Shown piece by piece: positions 54,206 to 64,000 of a DNA stretch of 64,000 nucleotides. The position numbers and the translations under genes are program-made. The stretch's first letter is position 1. Every line of letters starts with the position of its first letter. Where the stretch lies: positions 4,216,001-4,280,000 of the forward strand of contig NZ_KI912270.1 of NCBI RefSeq assembly GCF_000243415.2. Reading direction: 5' to 3'. Origin of the DNA: Mycolicibacterium tusciae JS617. Lineage in GTDB: Bacteria > Actinomycetota > Actinomycetes > Mycobacteriales > Mycobacteriaceae. A model generated the notes under the pieces. The model was not told the DNA's origin. It saw nothing but the letters and a program-made list of their open reading frames with translations, and did no database searches.

Positions 54206-55972
54206 TCAGAACCAGCTATCGCGCATTTCCAGCGTGGTGCGGTCCATGGTGGCGAGCAGATCGAGCGCCGGGCCGGTCTTGGGCAGTTCGCTGCGGAAGA
54301 AATACCGTGCGGCGAAACGTTTGCCGTCGTAGAAGTCACCGGAGCGACCGTGGCACGCAACCACCTGTTGCAGCCAGATCCAGGCGATGACGATGTGGCC
54401 GAACGCCTCGAGGTACGCCACGCTGTTGGCCAGTGCCGCGTCGATGTCGCCCGAGGCGAACATTGCGGTGGTGACCTCGACCAGGCGTTGCCAGGTGGTG
54501 TTGAGGCGGTCGGCCAGTTCAGCGGTCTCACCGCCTGCGGCGGTCGCGGCGTCGACCGTCTGCGTGATCGCCGCCCCCAGCGCCGCCAGACTGGCACCAC
54601 CGCGCTGAGTCACCTTGCGGCCCAACAGGTCCAGGCTCTGAATGCCGTGGGTGCCTTCGTGAATGGGGTTGAGCCGGTTGTCGCGGTAGTGCTGTTCGAC
54701 GTCGTATTCACGCGTGTAGCCGTAGCCGCCGTGGACCTGTATCGCCAGGCTGTTGGCCTCCAGACACCACTGCGACGGCCAGCTCTTACCGACCGGCGTG
54801 AGGATGTCGAGCAGTAGCGTCACCGCATCGCGCTCCGCGTCGGTCTGCGCGCTGTGCTGCAGGTCGACGAGTTTGGCGCAGTACAGCAGCAGCGCCATTC
54901 CGCCTTCGACATAAGCCTTCTGCGCCAACAGCATTCGCTTGACGTCGGCATGCTCGATGATCGGTATCTGCGGTGCCGTCGGATCCTTGGCCGTCACCGG
55001 CCTGCCCTGTGGACGTTCGCGGGCGTAGTCCAGTGACTTCAGGTATCCGGTGTAGCCCAGCGCCACCGCACCCATACCCACGCCGAGGCGCGCCTCGTTC
55101 ATCATGTGGAACATGTAGGACAGGCCACGGTGCGCCTCCCCGACGAGATATCCGACGGCGCCGTCGAAGTTCAGCACCGTGTTGGTGATACCCCGCTGCC
55201 CCATCTTGTGATTCAGCCCGGCGATGACGACATTGTTGCGCTCGCCGATCGAACCGTCGGTGTTGACGAGGTACTTGGGGACGATGAACAGCGAGATGCC
55301 CTTGGTGCCAGCGGGCCCGCCGGGAATCTTGGCGAGCACCAGGTTGACGATGTTGTCGGTGAGCTCGTGTTCGGCTCCGGAGATCCACATCTTGGAACCG
55401 AACAACCGGTAGGTGCCGTCCGCCTGCGGTTCAGCCCGGGTGAGGATGTCGGCCAGCGACGAGCCGGCCTGCGTCTCCGACAGGGCCATCGTCCCGGAGA
55501 ACCGCCCGGCCATCATCGGTTTGACGAACGTCTCGATCTGCGCGGGGGTGCCGAACTTCGCGAGCAGATTCGCGTTGGCGATGGTGAGCATGACGTAGCC
55601 CGAAGTGCTGATGTTGGCTGCCGCAATCCAGGCGAAGGCCGCCTGGGCGACTGCCATCGGCAGCTGAGCGCCGCCCAGATCGTGGTCCATGCCCATGCCG
55701 ACCAGATCCGCCTGGCTGAACGCGTCCAGCGCTTCTTTGACCTCATCGATGACTGTGACGGTCTCACCGTCGAAGCTCGGTTCTTGCGCGTCGCTCTTCT
55801 TGTTGTGCGGCGCAAAGTACTTGATGGCCAACTGCTCGCACAGATCCAGCACGCCGTCGAAGGTCTCGCGGGAGTGCTCGGCGAAACGGTCGCGCTTCGT
55901 CAGTTCGTCGATCTGCAGCCATTCGTAGAGCAGGAAATCGAGATCCCGTCGCGACAGCAGCGTTGACTTCAT
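54206..55972 (-). CDS. Large acyl-CoA dehydrogenase (FadE, with C-terminal extension domain)
   Basis: The 588-residue protein has acyl-CoA dehydrogenase motifs (MALSETQAGSSLADI, KMWISGAEHE, HGGYGYTREYDVEQHYRDNR) and the catalytic Glu region HEGTHGIQSLDLLGRK. A roughly 130-residue C-terminal domain of the long FadE5/AidB-like class follows. It oxidises an acyl-CoA at C2-C3; the chain specificity is unknown. A large inverted repeat separates it from the upstream tetR gene, which reads in the same direction. Confidence 0.93.
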   Translation of the reverse strand: MKSTLLSRRDLDFLLYEWLQIDELTKRDRFAEHSRETFDGVLDLCEQLAIKYFAPHNKKSDAQEPSFDGETVTVIDEVKEALDAFSQADLVGMGMDHDLGGAQLPMAVAQAAFAWIAAANISTSGYVMLTIANANLLAKFGTPAQIETFVKPMMAGRFSGTMALSETQAGSSLADILTRAEPQADGTYRLFGSKMWISGAEHELTDNIVNLVLAKIPGGPAGTKGISLFIVPKYLVNTDGSIGERNNVVIAGLNHKMGQRGITNTVLNFDGAVGYLVGEAHRGLSYMFHMMNEARLGVGMGAVALGYTGYLKSLDYARERPQGRPVTAKDPTAPQIPIIEHADVKRMLLAQKAYVEGGMALLLYCAKLVDLQHSAQTDAERDAVTLLLDILTPVGKSWPSQWCLEANSLAIQVHGGYGYTREYDVEQHYRDNRLNPIHEGTHGIQSLDLLGRKVTQRGGASLAALGAAITQTVDAATAAGGETAELADRLNTTWQRLVEVTTAMFASGDIDAALANSVAYLEAFGHIVIAWIWLQQVVACHGRSGDFYDGKRFAARYFFRSELPKTGPALDLLATMDRTTLEMRDSWF

Positions 55973-55991
55973 TTCGTCATCCTTCGCCGAA

Positions 55992-56042
55992 ACTGCGGTG
56001 AGATCGCAATTCTGTCCTTGGATTCGACGATCTCACCGCAGT
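55992..56042. repeat. 15-bp perfect inverted repeat, REP-like palindromic element
   Basis: ACTGCGGTGAGATCG (55992-56006) and CGATCTCACCGCAGT (56028-56042) are perfect inverted repeats around a 21-nt loop, with imperfect extension to about 21 bp (CCGAA/TCGAG). It fills most of the 86-nt gap between tetR and fadE. It may be an extragenic palindromic unit or a terminator; no U-tract follows. Confidence 0.75.
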
Positions 56043-56058
56043 CTCGACAGTTGGACAG

Positions 56059-56730
56059 TTAGTTGGCCGCGCTGAGGTTCACACCCAATGGCTCGGACTC
56101 GCGCACGTTTTCGTCGCGGATCAGCCCGCGCAACAATGCGGTGCTGAACTCGACGGCGATCTCCTGTGCGGTGCGCCGACCGTGCGGCCTCAGCCATCGA
56201 TAGGAACCCAGCGTCATCCCGATGTAGCCCAGGGCGAGCACGTGGCTGTCGCAGTCATAGAACTCCCCGCTGGCGATGCCGCGGTCGATGACGTCGCGCA
56301 CATGCTCGTAGACCTGCGTCTCCTTCTCCCGGATATACGCGACCTGTTCCTCGGTGAACCACTCCGTGATGTACGGGCCCTCCTGGAAGTACACCGCCGC
56401 CCGCTCGATGTCGCTGGCGATGCCGACCAAAAGCCGCCGGGTGAAGTGATAGATGGTCTCCCGGGCCGACGCCGTCGGGTCGTCGTGCAGGGCGTCCACC
56501 GTGAAGTCGGCCGCCCCCTTGTAGATGTCGTAGAGGATCAGCGCCTTGCTGGCGTAGTAGTGGTACACCGTGGCCTTGTTCAAGCCGACCGCGTCGGCGA
56601 CGTCGTCCATCCGGGTGCCGTGATAGCCCCTGGCGGCGAACAGCTTGGTGGCCACAGCCAACAGCTCCTCGCGCCGGGACATCCCGTTGGTTGGGGTTCC
56701 TCCAGACGAACCGGAAGACACAGACGACAT
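56059..56730 (-). CDS. TetR-family transcriptional regulator
   Basis: The 223-residue protein has the TetR DNA-binding helices (ELLAVATKLFAARGYHGTRMDDVADAVGLNKATVYHYYASKALIL). Its C-terminal domain ends with AVEFSTALLRGLIRDENVRE. It looks like Rv0158, which also lies near pntB in M. tuberculosis. It precedes the acyl-CoA dehydrogenase gene on the same strand, so it may control fatty-acid degradation, which is inference. Confidence 0.9.
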   Translation of the reverse strand: MSSVSSGSSGGTPTNGMSRREELLAVATKLFAARGYHGTRMDDVADAVGLNKATVYHYYASKALILYDIYKGAADFTVDALHDDPTASARETIYHFTRRLLVGIASDIERAAVYFQEGPYITEWFTEEQVAYIREKETQVYEHVRDVIDRGIASGEFYDCDSHVLALGYIGMTLGSYRWLRPHGRRTAQEIAVEFSTALLRGLIRDENVRESEPLGVNLSAAN

Positions 56731-56871
56731 GGCGACTCACTATATGCAGGCCCGGAGCGCACCCGGGGGTATCAATCAACTGGTTGGCTAGTATATGCGT
56801 TGAGGGTGTCGCCGCCTCGGTGGCGGGTCTAGACTCGGGCGAGGACGAGCCGCTACGCGAGAGGTAATGAC

Positions 56872-56982
56872 GTGGATCCCAACCCGGATTATGACGCGAG
56901 CGACGAGCTCGAGTACGGCGCCAACTGGTTCGCCTGGATTCTGCGCGGTGTCTATCCCCCGCCTGCATATCCCCCGGTGTGA
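56872..56982 (+). CDS. Small 36-residue protein
   Basis: A GTG start preceded by GAGAGG (7-nt spacing) opens a 36-codon frame encoding a protein with a conserved-looking aromatic core (YGANWFAWILRGVYPPP). M. tuberculosis has a tiny annotated gene (Rv0157A) in the equivalent pnt-tetR gap, which may be the same; I recall this only loosely. Its last 31 nt overlap the DUF3159 3' end on the opposite strand. Confidence 0.5.
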   Translation: MDPNPDYDASDELEYGANWFAWILRGVYPPPAYPPV

Positions 56983-57596
56983 GCGCGCGGTAACGCGCGA
57001 ATCGCCACCCGGACGGCCACATAGATCGCCGATGAGGTGAGCAGGAAGATCGGCCAGCCCATCGCGAGGCGCGCACCCGCGAGCAACCCCTCCTGATCCG
57101 TGTCATACAGGTAGTTCTGCACCAGGAACCGAGACCACGATGCCGTCGCCATCACGGCGGTGGCGATGTCGAACGCCCACCGCACCCGTGGCACGCGGCG
57201 CCACGCGCCATCGCGTCCCGTCATCCAGGCCCATGCGACTCCGACGAGTGGCCTGCGAATCACGATCGACACGGTGAATGCGATCGCCAAGCCCAGGTAC
57301 ATCCAGATGCCGGGCAGATAGAAATCCTTGGCCCTGCCGGTGATGAACGCGAACCCCGCGCACACCGCCACGCCGACGAAACCGAACAGCGCCGGGCGCG
57401 TGGACTCTCGCCGCATCAGCTGCCACGCCAGAATGATCGATGCGACGCCGATCGCGGCGATGAGTGCCGGGCGCAGGCTGGTCAGCGAGTTCGTCACGGC
57501 GAACATGGTCACCGGCGCTGCGGTGTACACCAAACCCCGCACGCCGGCGGCGCGAACCAACAGTGCAGTGGCCGGCGGTCTGGACTCGGCCTTCAT
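56952..57596 (-). CDS. DUF3159 membrane protein
   Basis: The 214-residue protein has about six membrane segments (GVASIILAWQLM, AVCAGFAFITGRAKDFYLPGIWMYLG, SIVIRRPLVGVAWAWMTG) and matches the DUF3159 family of actinobacterial membrane proteins, function unknown. ATG 57596 starts at the homology boundary. TAAACT lies 8 nt before it, compatible with a leaderless transcript. It is divergent from pntA. Confidence 0.82.
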   Translation of the reverse strand: MKAESRPPATALLVRAAGVRGLVYTAAPVTMFAVTNSLTSLRPALIAAIGVASIILAWQLMRRESTRPALFGFVGVAVCAGFAFITGRAKDFYLPGIWMYLGLAIAFTVSIVIRRPLVGVAWAWMTGRDGAWRRVPRVRWAFDIATAVMATASWSRFLVQNYLYDTDQEGLLAGARLAMGWPIFLLTSSAIYVAVRVAIRALPRAHTGGYAGGG

Positions 57597-57636
57597 TGCG
57601 TTGTAGTTTACGTCGAACTCGGCTGTCTCCTTTGAC

Positions 57637-57663
57637 GGTGCGCGGGTAAGCGCACCGCTTACC
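57637..57663. promoter_or_regulatory. Overlapping, mutually exclusive hairpins upstream of pntA
   Basis: GGTGCGC (57637-57643) pairs with GCGCACC (57650-57656), and GGTAAGC (57645-57651) pairs with GCTTACC (57657-57663). The two stems share sequence, so only one can form. They lie 49-75 nt upstream of the pntA ATG. They could be an operator or an alternative-structure leader. Confidence 0.5.
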
Positions 57664-57711
57664 GCCGGAGGGGCACGCGCATCGCCGAGGGGCAGATGGG
57701 AGACTTTTCGG

Positions 57712-59250
57712 ATGATCATCGGGATACCGCGCGAGTCCCACGGGGGTGAGACGCGGGTAGCCGCCACGCCGCAGACCGTCGGACAACTCCTCAAATTGGG
57801 CTACTCCGTCGTCGTGGAGTCGGGCGCAGGCGCTGCCTCCAGCTTCGCCGACACCGCATACGTCGAGGCCGGCGCCGAGATCGGTGGTCCAGAGCAAGCA
57901 CTGTCCGCCGACATCGTCCTCAAGGTCAACGCACCCAGCGATGATGAGGTTGCCGTCCTCAAAGACGGCGCGACGCTGGTCGGCCTGATCTCCCCGGCGC
58001 TGAACCCGGAACTGGTGGAGAAGCTGGCCGCCCGCCCCATCACGGTGCTGGCGATGGACGCCGTTCCGCGCATCTCCCGGGCGCAGTCGCTGGACGTGCT
58101 GTCGTCGATGGCGAACATCGCCGGGTACCGCGCGGTGGTCGAGGCCGCACACAGCTTCGGCCGGTTCTTCACCGGCCAGGTGACCGCGGCGGGCAAGGTG
58201 CCGCCGGCCAAGGTGCTCGTGGTCGGCGCGGGGGTGGCCGGCCTGGCCGCCATCGGCGCGGCCGGAAGCCTCGGCGCGATCGTGAAGGCCACCGACCCGC
58301 GGCCCGAGGTCGCCGATCAGGTCCGCTCGCTCGGCGGGGAGTACGTGTCCGTCGACCCGGGCGCCAGCGAGAATGAGGTCTCGGCCACCGGCTACGCCAA
58401 GGAGATGGGCGACGACTACAAGGCCCGCGAGTCCGCGCTGTACGCCGAGTTGGCCTCCGATGTCGACATCATCATCACCACCGCGCTGATCCCGGGTAGG
58501 CCCGCACCGCGCATCATCACCGCGGAGATGGTCGCGTCCATGAAGCCGGGCAGCGTGCTCGTCGACATGGCGGCCTCCAACGGCGGCAACGTCGAGGGGA
58601 CCGTCAAGGATCAGGCGATCGTCACCGACCACGGTGTGATGATCATCGGCTACACCGATCTGGCGGGGCGCCTTCCCGCGACGGCCTCGCAGCTCTACGG
58701 CACCAACCTGGTCAACCTGCTCAAGCTGCTCACCCCGGAGAAGGATGGGCAGCTCACCCTGGACTTCGACGACGTCGTCCAGCGGTCGGTGACGGTGGTG
58801 CGCGACGGCGAAACCACCTGGCCACCGCCGCCGGTGCAGGTGTCCGCGGCACCCGCGGCCGCTGCTGCGGCTCCGGTCGAAGCGTCCAAGGCCAAGGTGC
58901 CGATGACGATGGGACGCCGCCTGAGTATCACCTTCGGCGCCGCGGCGGTGCTGTTCGCCCTCATCGCGCTCTCACCGGCGGCGCTGCAGGTCCACCTGAC
59001 GGTCTTCGCGCTGGCGATCGTCATCGGCTACTACGTCATCGGGCACGTGCACCACGCGTTGCACACTCCGCTGATGTCGGTGACCAACGCGATCTCGGGC
59101 ATCATCGTCGTCGGCGCCCTGCTGCAGATCGGCCACGGCGACATCGTCATTACCGCACTGGCAACGGCAGCGATCCTGCTCGCCAGCATCAACGTCTTCG
59201 GTGGCTTCGCGGTGACTCGCCGCATGCTGGCGATGTTCTCGAGGAGCTAG
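57712..59250 (+). CDS. pntA: NAD(P) transhydrogenase subunit alpha (single chain)
   Basis: The 512-residue protein has the NAD-binding domain I ([28 protein letters not shown]) and a C-terminal block of four membrane helices from about residue 405. PntAB uses the proton gradient to drive hydride transfer from NADH to NADP+. M. tuberculosis splits this subunit into pntAa and pntAb; here it is one chain. It is followed by pntB after 4 nt. Confidence 0.97.
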   Translation: MIIGIPRESHGGETRVAATPQTVGQLLKLGYSVVVESGAGAASSFADTAYVEAGAEIGGPEQALSADIVLKVNAPSDDEVAVLKDGATLVGLISPALNPELVEKLAARPITVLAMDAVPRISRAQSLDVLSSMANIAGYRAVVEAAHSFGRFFTGQVTAAGKVPPAKVLVVGAGVAGLAAIGAAGSLGAIVKATDPRPEVADQVRSLGGEYVSVDPGASENEVSATGYAKEMGDDYKARESALYAELASDVDIIITTALIPGRPAPRIITAEMVASMKPGSVLVDMAASNGGNVEGTVKDQAIVTDHGVMIIGYTDLAGRLPATASQLYGTNLVNLLKLLTPEKDGQLTLDFDDVVQRSVTVVRDGETTWPPPPVQVSAAPAAAAAAPVEASKAKVPMTMGRRLSITFGAAAVLFALIALSPAALQVHLTVFALAIVIGYYVIGHVHHALHTPLMSVTNAISGIIVVGALLQIGHGDIVITALATAAILLASINVFGGFAVTRRMLAMFSRS

Positions 59251-59254
59251 AGAC

Positions 59255-60700
59255 ATGTTCACGATAGAGACGGCCGCCACCGCGGCCTACGTCGTCGCCG
59301 CACTGCTGTTCATTCTGGCGCTCGCCGGGTTGTCGAAGCACGAAACATCGCGGGCCGGAAACACTTTCGGTATCGCGGGCATGGCCGTCGCGCTGCTCGC
59401 GACAATCGCGCTGGCACTGGCCCGGCATATCGAGCCGCTGGGGCTTGGCCTGCTCGTCGGCGCCATGGTCATCGGAGCCGCGATCGGCCTGTGGCGCGCC
59501 AGGGTCGTCGAGATGACCGGCATGCCCGAGCTCATCGCGCTGCTGCACAGCTTCGTCGGCCTGGCCGCCGTGCTCGTGGGCTGGAACGGCTACCTTCACG
59601 TCGAGGGTGAGGCCACCGGCACCGAAGCGGTCCAGCTGGGCGCCGAGGGCATGCTCGGTATCCATTCCGCCGAGGTCGTCATCGGCGTCTTCATCGGTGC
59701 GGTGACGTTCACCGGTTCGATCGTCGCCAACCTGAAACTGTCGGCACGGATCAAATCCGCCCCGATGATGCTGCCCGGCAAGAACTTCCTCAACGTCGGT
59801 GCGCTCGTCGCCTTCGCCGCACTCACCGTCTGGTTCGTGATCGACCCGCAGCTGTGGCTGCTGGTGGTGGTCACCGTGCTGGCGCTGCTGCTCGGCTGGC
59901 ATCTGGTTGCCTCCATCGGTGGCGGCGACATGCCCGTCGTGGTGTCGATGCTGAACAGCTACTCCGGCTGGGCCGCGGCGGCGTCGGGCTTCCTGCTGTC
60001 CAACGACCTTCTCATCGTCACCGGAGCGCTCGTCGGCTCCTCCGGTGCCTATCTGTCTTACATCATGTGCAAGGCGATGAACCGGTCGTTCATCTCGGTG
60101 ATCGCAGGCGGCTTCGGGATCGAGGCCGGACCCGCCGAGGACAAGGACTACGGCGAACACCGCGAGATCCACGCCGACGGCGCCGCCGAGCTACTCGCGT
60201 CGGCCAGTTCGGTGATCATCACGCCCGGCTACGGCATGGCCGTCGCCCAGGCCCAGTACGGCGTCGCGGATCTGACACGCAAGCTGCGCGACCGCGGGGT
60301 CAACGTCCGGTTCGGCATCCATCCTGTCGCGGGTCGCCTTCCCGGCCACATGAACGTGCTGCTCGCCGAGGCCAAGGTGCCCTACGACATCGTCCTGGAG
60401 ATGGACGAGATCAACGACGACTTCGGCGACACCGACGTCGTGCTGGTCATCGGCGCCAACGACACCGTCAACCCGGCGGCCTCAGAGGATCCGAGCAGCC
60501 CCATCGCCGGTATGCCGGTGCTTACGGTGTGGAACGCCAACCACGTCATCGTCTTCAAACGCTCCATGGCCTCCGGCTACGCGGGCGTGCAGAACCCGCT
60601 GTTCTTCCGGGAGAACACGCAGATGCTGTTCGGCGACGCCAAGGACCGGGTGGACGCGATCAACGCGGCGCTGTCCGAAGCGGTCTCCGCCGGCCATTAG
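59255..60700 (+). CDS. pntB: NAD(P) transhydrogenase subunit beta
   Basis: The 481-residue protein has nine or so membrane helices followed by the NADP(H)-binding domain III ([70 protein letters not shown]). It completes the proton-translocating transhydrogenase with pntA. Its stop overlaps that of convergent mmpL by 4 nt. Confidence 0.97.
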   Translation: MFTIETAATAAYVVAALLFILALAGLSKHETSRAGNTFGIAGMAVALLATIALALARHIEPLGLGLLVGAMVIGAAIGLWRARVVEMTGMPELIALLHSFVGLAAVLVGWNGYLHVEGEATGTEAVQLGAEGMLGIHSAEVVIGVFIGAVTFTGSIVANLKLSARIKSAPMMLPGKNFLNVGALVAFAALTVWFVIDPQLWLLVVVTVLALLLGWHLVASIGGGDMPVVVSMLNSYSGWAAAASGFLLSNDLLIVTGALVGSSGAYLSYIMCKAMNRSFISVIAGGFGIEAGPAEDKDYGEHREIHADGAAELLASASSVIITPGYGMAVAQAQYGVADLTRKLRDRGVNVRFGIHPVAGRLPGHMNVLLAEAKVPYDIVLEMDEINDDFGDTDVVLVIGANDTVNPAASEDPSSPIAGMPVLTVWNANHVIVFKRSMASGYAGVQNPLFFRENTQMLFGDAKDRVDAINAALSEAVSAGH

Positions 60701-63621
60701 GAGCCTGCGGGCGATGTTCCCGAAGGCAGGTCAATCTCCTTGGGCTGCGGCCAGTTCTGCGGCACCGGACGCTCGCGGACGCGTTGTGGCCACCAGAACC
60801 AACGCCCCAGCAGCGCGGCCAACGACGGGGTCAGCAGGGATCGCACCACCAACGTGTCGAACAGCAGACCGAGGCCGATCGTCGTACCCACCTGACCGAT
60901 GACGATCATGTCGCTTACCGCCATGGAGATCATGGTGAAGGCGAACACCAGACCGGCCGATGTCACCACCGATCCGGTGCCTGCCATCGAGCGAATGATG
61001 CCGGTCTTGAGGCCGGCGTGTAACTCCTCTTTCATGCGGGACACCAGCAGCAGGTTGTAGTCCGCACCGACCGCGAGCAGCACGATGACCGTCATCGGCA
61101 GCACCATCCAGTGCAACGGGATGCCGATCAGGTGTTGCCACACGAGCACCGAAAGACCAAACGCCGTACCAAGACTCAACACCACCGTGCCAACGATGAC
61201 TGCCGCCGCCGCGACGGCGCGGGTCAGCACCACCATGATCAAAAAGATCAGAATCAACGACGCGACCGCCGCGATCAGCAGGTCGTAGTCGGCGCCGAGC
61301 TGCATGTCACTGTTCATTGCGGCGCTACCGCCCACGTAAACAGTGGAGCCCTCGAGCGGCGTGCCCTTTATCGCGTCAACGGCAGCGGTGCGCAGCGGCC
61401 CGATGTGCGACGTGCCCTCCTCGCTGAGCGGATCACCCTGGTGATTGACCGTGAACCGCACCGCGTGACCGTCGGGTGACATGAACAGCTTCATGCCGCG
61501 CTGGAAGTCGGCCGTTCCGAACGCCTCCGGTGGAAGGTAGAAGGTGTCGTCGTTGTGCGCGGCGTCGAACGCCTCCCCCATCGCAGTCGCATCGTCCTGC
61601 AGGGCCATGTTCTGATCCTGTTGAGCCTTCTGCGCCTGATACTGGTTCAGCATCATCTGCTTCTGGTTCTTCATCGTCTGGATCATCGCCGGCATCAATG
61701 CCGCCATCTGTGGTGTCAGGTCCGCCATGTGCTCCAGATCCGGCACGATGTCGGCGAAGTCGATGGACATCTGGCTGATGCCGTCGAGGCTGTCGAAGAT
61801 CGAGCGCACTGCCCAACACATCGGGATGTCGTAGCAGTGCGGCTCCCAGTAGAAGTAGTTACGCAATGGACGGAACTGGTCGTCGAAGTCGGCCAGGTGG
61901 TCGCGCACCTCGTCGAGGTTCATCGACGTGTTCTTCATCTTGTCGGCCATCCGCCGCGTGACCGCCGACAGTTCCAGCGTGATGCTCAGCATCCGCGTCA
62001 TCGAGTCGATGGTCACCTGCATCTCGTCGGCCTGCTTGAGCGTGTTCTCCAGGACCGTCTGCTGGTAGTCGTTGTTCAGCACTTGCCCTGTGCCGCTTTG
62101 GCTGATCGTGTAGGCGAGGGAGGCGTGCTCGATGGGCTTGCCGTCGGGCCGCGTGATGGTCGTGACCTGTGCAATGCCGTTCACCCGGCCCATCGCCTTG
62201 GCAATCTTGTCGATCACCAGGAAGTCGGCGGGATTGCGCAGGTCGTGATCGGCCTCCACCATCACGAGCTCGGGGTTCATCTTGGCCTCGGAGAAGTGTC
62301 GATCCGCGGCCGCCTGACCGACGTTGGCCGGAATGTCGGCGGGCAGGTAGATGCGGTCGTTGTAGGTGGTGTGGTAGCCGGGCAGCGCCAGCAGGCCGAC
62401 GAGGCAGAGCACGATGGCGAACACCAGCACCGCGCCCGGCCAGCGAACAGTGGCCGCGCCGACACGGCGCCAGCCGCGGGCCCGCTGCTTGCCCTTCGGC
62501 TCCAACACGCGGCCGAACCGGGTGACGATCGAGATGACTGCGGGTCCCAGCGTCAGCGCCGCGGCGACCACGATGGTCATGCCGACTGCCAAGGGGATGC
62601 CCATGGTCTGGAAGTACGGCAGCCGGGTGAAGTGAAGACACAGCGTCGCACCCGCGATCGTCATACCCGAGGCAAGCACGACGTGGGCTGTGCCACCGAA
62701 CATGTCGTAGTAGGCCGATTCTCGGTCGAACCCCTTGCGCCGGGCTTCCTGGTATCGCCCGATCAGAAAGATCGCATAGTCGGTGGCCGCGGCGATGGCC
62801 AGCGTCACAACCATGTTCGACGCGAAGGTGGTGAGCTTGAAGACCTCGTGAAAGCTGAGGAACGCGACGATCCCGCGCGCCGAGAGCAGACCGACCACGA
62901 CCATGCCCAGCGTGATCACCGTCGTGACGAGAGACCGGTAGACAAGCAGCAGCATGATGGTGATGACGCCGAACGTCAGCGCCTCGATCGTCTTCATGCT
63001 GGCATCGCCGACGGCGTTCTGGTCCGTCGTCGCCGCCGACGGACCGGCCACGTAGGCCTTGACCCCTGGCGGCGCCGGAGTGCTGGCGACGACGTTGCGA
63101 ACGGCCTCCACCGAATCGTTGGCCAGGGTCTCGCCCTGATCCCCGCTGATGTACACCTGCACGTACGACGCCTTGCCGTCGATGCTCTGAGCACCGGCCG
63201 CGGTCAGCGTGTCACCCCAGAAGTCCTGGACGTGCTGTACATGGGTGGTGTCAGCACGCAGGTCACGGACCATCTCGTCGTAGAACGCGTGCGCGTCGGC
63301 GCCCAAGGGCTCGTCGCCCTCCAGCACGATCATCACCGAGCTGCTGGTGTCGTACTCCTCGAAGACCTGACCGACGCGCTTGACGGCGATGAGCGACGGC
63401 GCATCGTGCGGGCTCATCGACACCGCGCGTAGCTTGCCCACCACTTCGAGCTGAGGCACGGTGCCGTTCAGGAGTGCGATGATCGCGATCCACATGAGCA
63501 CGATCGGGATCGCGAAAATACGGAGGAACCGTGGCAGCGCGGAACGTTTGACGTTCCGGCCCGCTGGAATGGCGTCGGTCGGGGCGTCGTCCACGGTGGT
63601 GTTGCCACCGGTGGTGCTCAC
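60697..63621 (-). CDS. MmpL-family RND lipid/siderophore transporter
   Basis: The 974-residue protein has twelve predicted membrane segments in two halves, each with a large external loop. The loop near [21 protein letters not shown] and the membrane motif [19 protein letters not shown] are typical of MmpL4/MmpL5-like proteins. It exports lipids or siderophores by the proton gradient with its MmpS partner. GTG 63621 overlaps the mmpS stop as GTGA; the longer frame lies within mmpS. Confidence 0.95.
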   Translation of the reverse strand: MSTTGGNTTVDDAPTDAIPAGRNVKRSALPRFLRIFAIPIVLMWIAIIALLNGTVPQLEVVGKLRAVSMSPHDAPSLIAVKRVGQVFEEYDTSSSVMIVLEGDEPLGADAHAFYDEMVRDLRADTTHVQHVQDFWGDTLTAAGAQSIDGKASYVQVYISGDQGETLANDSVEAVRNVVASTPAPPGVKAYVAGPSAATTDQNAVGDASMKTIEALTFGVITIMLLLVYRSLVTTVITLGMVVVGLLSARGIVAFLSFHEVFKLTTFASNMVVTLAIAAATDYAIFLIGRYQEARRKGFDRESAYYDMFGGTAHVVLASGMTIAGATLCLHFTRLPYFQTMGIPLAVGMTIVVAAALTLGPAVISIVTRFGRVLEPKGKQRARGWRRVGAATVRWPGAVLVFAIVLCLVGLLALPGYHTTYNDRIYLPADIPANVGQAAADRHFSEAKMNPELVMVEADHDLRNPADFLVIDKIAKAMGRVNGIAQVTTITRPDGKPIEHASLAYTISQSGTGQVLNNDYQQTVLENTLKQADEMQVTIDSMTRMLSITLELSAVTRRMADKMKNTSMNLDEVRDHLADFDDQFRPLRNYFYWEPHCYDIPMCWAVRSIFDSLDGISQMSIDFADIVPDLEHMADLTPQMAALMPAMIQTMKNQKQMMLNQYQAQKAQQDQNMALQDDATAMGEAFDAAHNDDTFYLPPEAFGTADFQRGMKLFMSPDGHAVRFTVNHQGDPLSEEGTSHIGPLRTAAVDAIKGTPLEGSTVYVGGSAAMNSDMQLGADYDLLIAAVASLILIFLIMVVLTRAVAAAAVIVGTVVLSLGTAFGLSVLVWQHLIGIPLHWMVLPMTVIVLLAVGADYNLLLVSRMKEELHAGLKTGIIRSMAGTGSVVTSAGLVFAFTMISMAVSDMIVIGQVGTTIGLGLLFDTLVVRSLLTPSLAALLGRWFWWPQRVRERPVPQNWPQPKEIDLPSGTSPAGS

Positions 63622-64000
63622 GCGGCCTTCACCAAGCAGTACGTCGCGGCGTTCACGCCCTCCGCCGTCCTTTCGTCCTTGACCTCGTCGTCGACGAGGA
63701 CGCGGCAGCCGATTGATTGACCGTCCCCCTGGGCCAACAGATTCGGCATGACGGACGGCACCGTCGTTTCGAGCCGCAGGGACCACGGCAGGCTGACTTC
63801 ACCCGTTCGCTGTGGCAATCCGTTGAGATCGGTGTAGTTGATCACCGCCGTGGAGCCGGATCCGAAAACCTCGTAGACCACGACCTTGGGGTTGAACTTG
63901 TCTGCGGTGTCGTTGCCGATCGGTGTCACCACTGCTCCGTTGGAGCCGAAGACCGACCGCAGATTCGCAACGCTGAACGCGCCCACCGTCACGGCGGCCA
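63618..64000 (-). CDS. MmpS-family accessory protein (5' end outside window)
   Basis: The visible 127 residues cover the end of the membrane helix ([13 protein letters not shown]) and the beta-rich external domain ([21 protein letters not shown] ... [14 protein letters not shown]). A pair of cysteines ([23 protein letters not shown]) is present, all typical of MmpS. The start codon and cytoplasmic N-terminus lie beyond base 64000. It is coupled to mmpL by GTGA. Confidence 0.93.
   Translation of the reverse strand, partial: AAVTVGAFSVANLRSVFGSNGAVVTPIGNDTADKFNPKVVVYEVFGSGSTAVINYTDLNGLPQRTGEVSLPWSLRLETTVPSVMPNLLAQGDGQSIGCRVLVDDEVKDERTAEGVNAATYCLVKAA

Noticed and set aside
61555..63432. 625-codon plus-strand ORF
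   Set aside because: Antisense shadow of mmpL with His/Arg/Asp-rich low-complexity translation.

Overview
The window is a high-GC chromosomal segment from a Mycobacterium, most likely a rapid grower (Mycolicibacterium type). The evidence is the gene content (a complete mce1 operon with four Mce-associated genes, MmpL/MmpS, a RicR-type copper regulator, Zmp1, SigG, many GTG and TTG starts) and the gene order. From memory of the M. tuberculosis map, the backbone corresponds in reverse to the Rv0155-Rv0198c interval (pntA to zmp1), with several insertions and losses. No rRNA, tRNA, CRISPR array or intact insertion sequence was seen.

Layout. 1-7.9 kb: zmp1 (N-terminus expanded by a 24-bp repeat), an L,D-transpeptidase, a flavin/F420-type oxidoreductase, a DUF305-ricR copper operon with a perfect palindromic operator, ilvD divergent from it, and an MHS-type transporter. 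7.9-10.3 kb: rpiB-like isomerase, ribokinase and LacI regulator, forming with the transporter a four-gene overlapping operon under two tandem LacI operators. 10.4-15.7 kb: a secreted protein, a PhlG-like hydrolase translationally coupled to a berberine-bridge-type FAD oxidase with a divergent IclR regulator, then conserved genes (O-methyltransferase, TIGR04338 metallohydrolase, DUF2786). 15.8-21.6 kb: lipoprotein hydrolase, monoacylglycerol lipase, sigG, MarR/pirin pair, PQQ-type sugar dehydrogenase lipoprotein, small membrane and SRPBCC proteins. 22.2-29 kb: a phosphodiester glycosidase, a large exported protein with an acidic repeat tail, fructosamine kinase, SDR, DUF732, and a DUF1275/hydrolase fusion.

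29-44.7 kb: the mce1 locus on the minus strand, in transcription order fadD5, yrbE1A, yrbE1B, mce1A-F, mas1A-D, mostly with 1-4 nt start/stop overlaps, and the divergent regulator mce1R. Together they encode a lipid importer (permeases, MCE tunnel proteins, accessory factors, acyl-CoA ligase); its ATPase (MceG) is not in this window.

44.8-54.2 kb: TB18.5-like and thioesterase genes, a methyltransferase, an unusual alpha/beta hydrolase-LuxR fusion divergent from a zinc alcohol dehydrogenase, then a rearranged accessory patch: a 5'-truncated MscS channel remnant, an enolase-superfamily sugar-acid enzyme with its FadR-type regulator under a perfect 27-bp operator, and a tripartite tricarboxylate transporter wrecked by what reads as an inversion with deletions at both joints. 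54.2-64 kb: acyl-CoA dehydrogenase, TetR regulator, DUF3159, the proton-translocating transhydrogenase pntAB (alpha subunit as one chain), and mmpL with mmpS running off the right edge.
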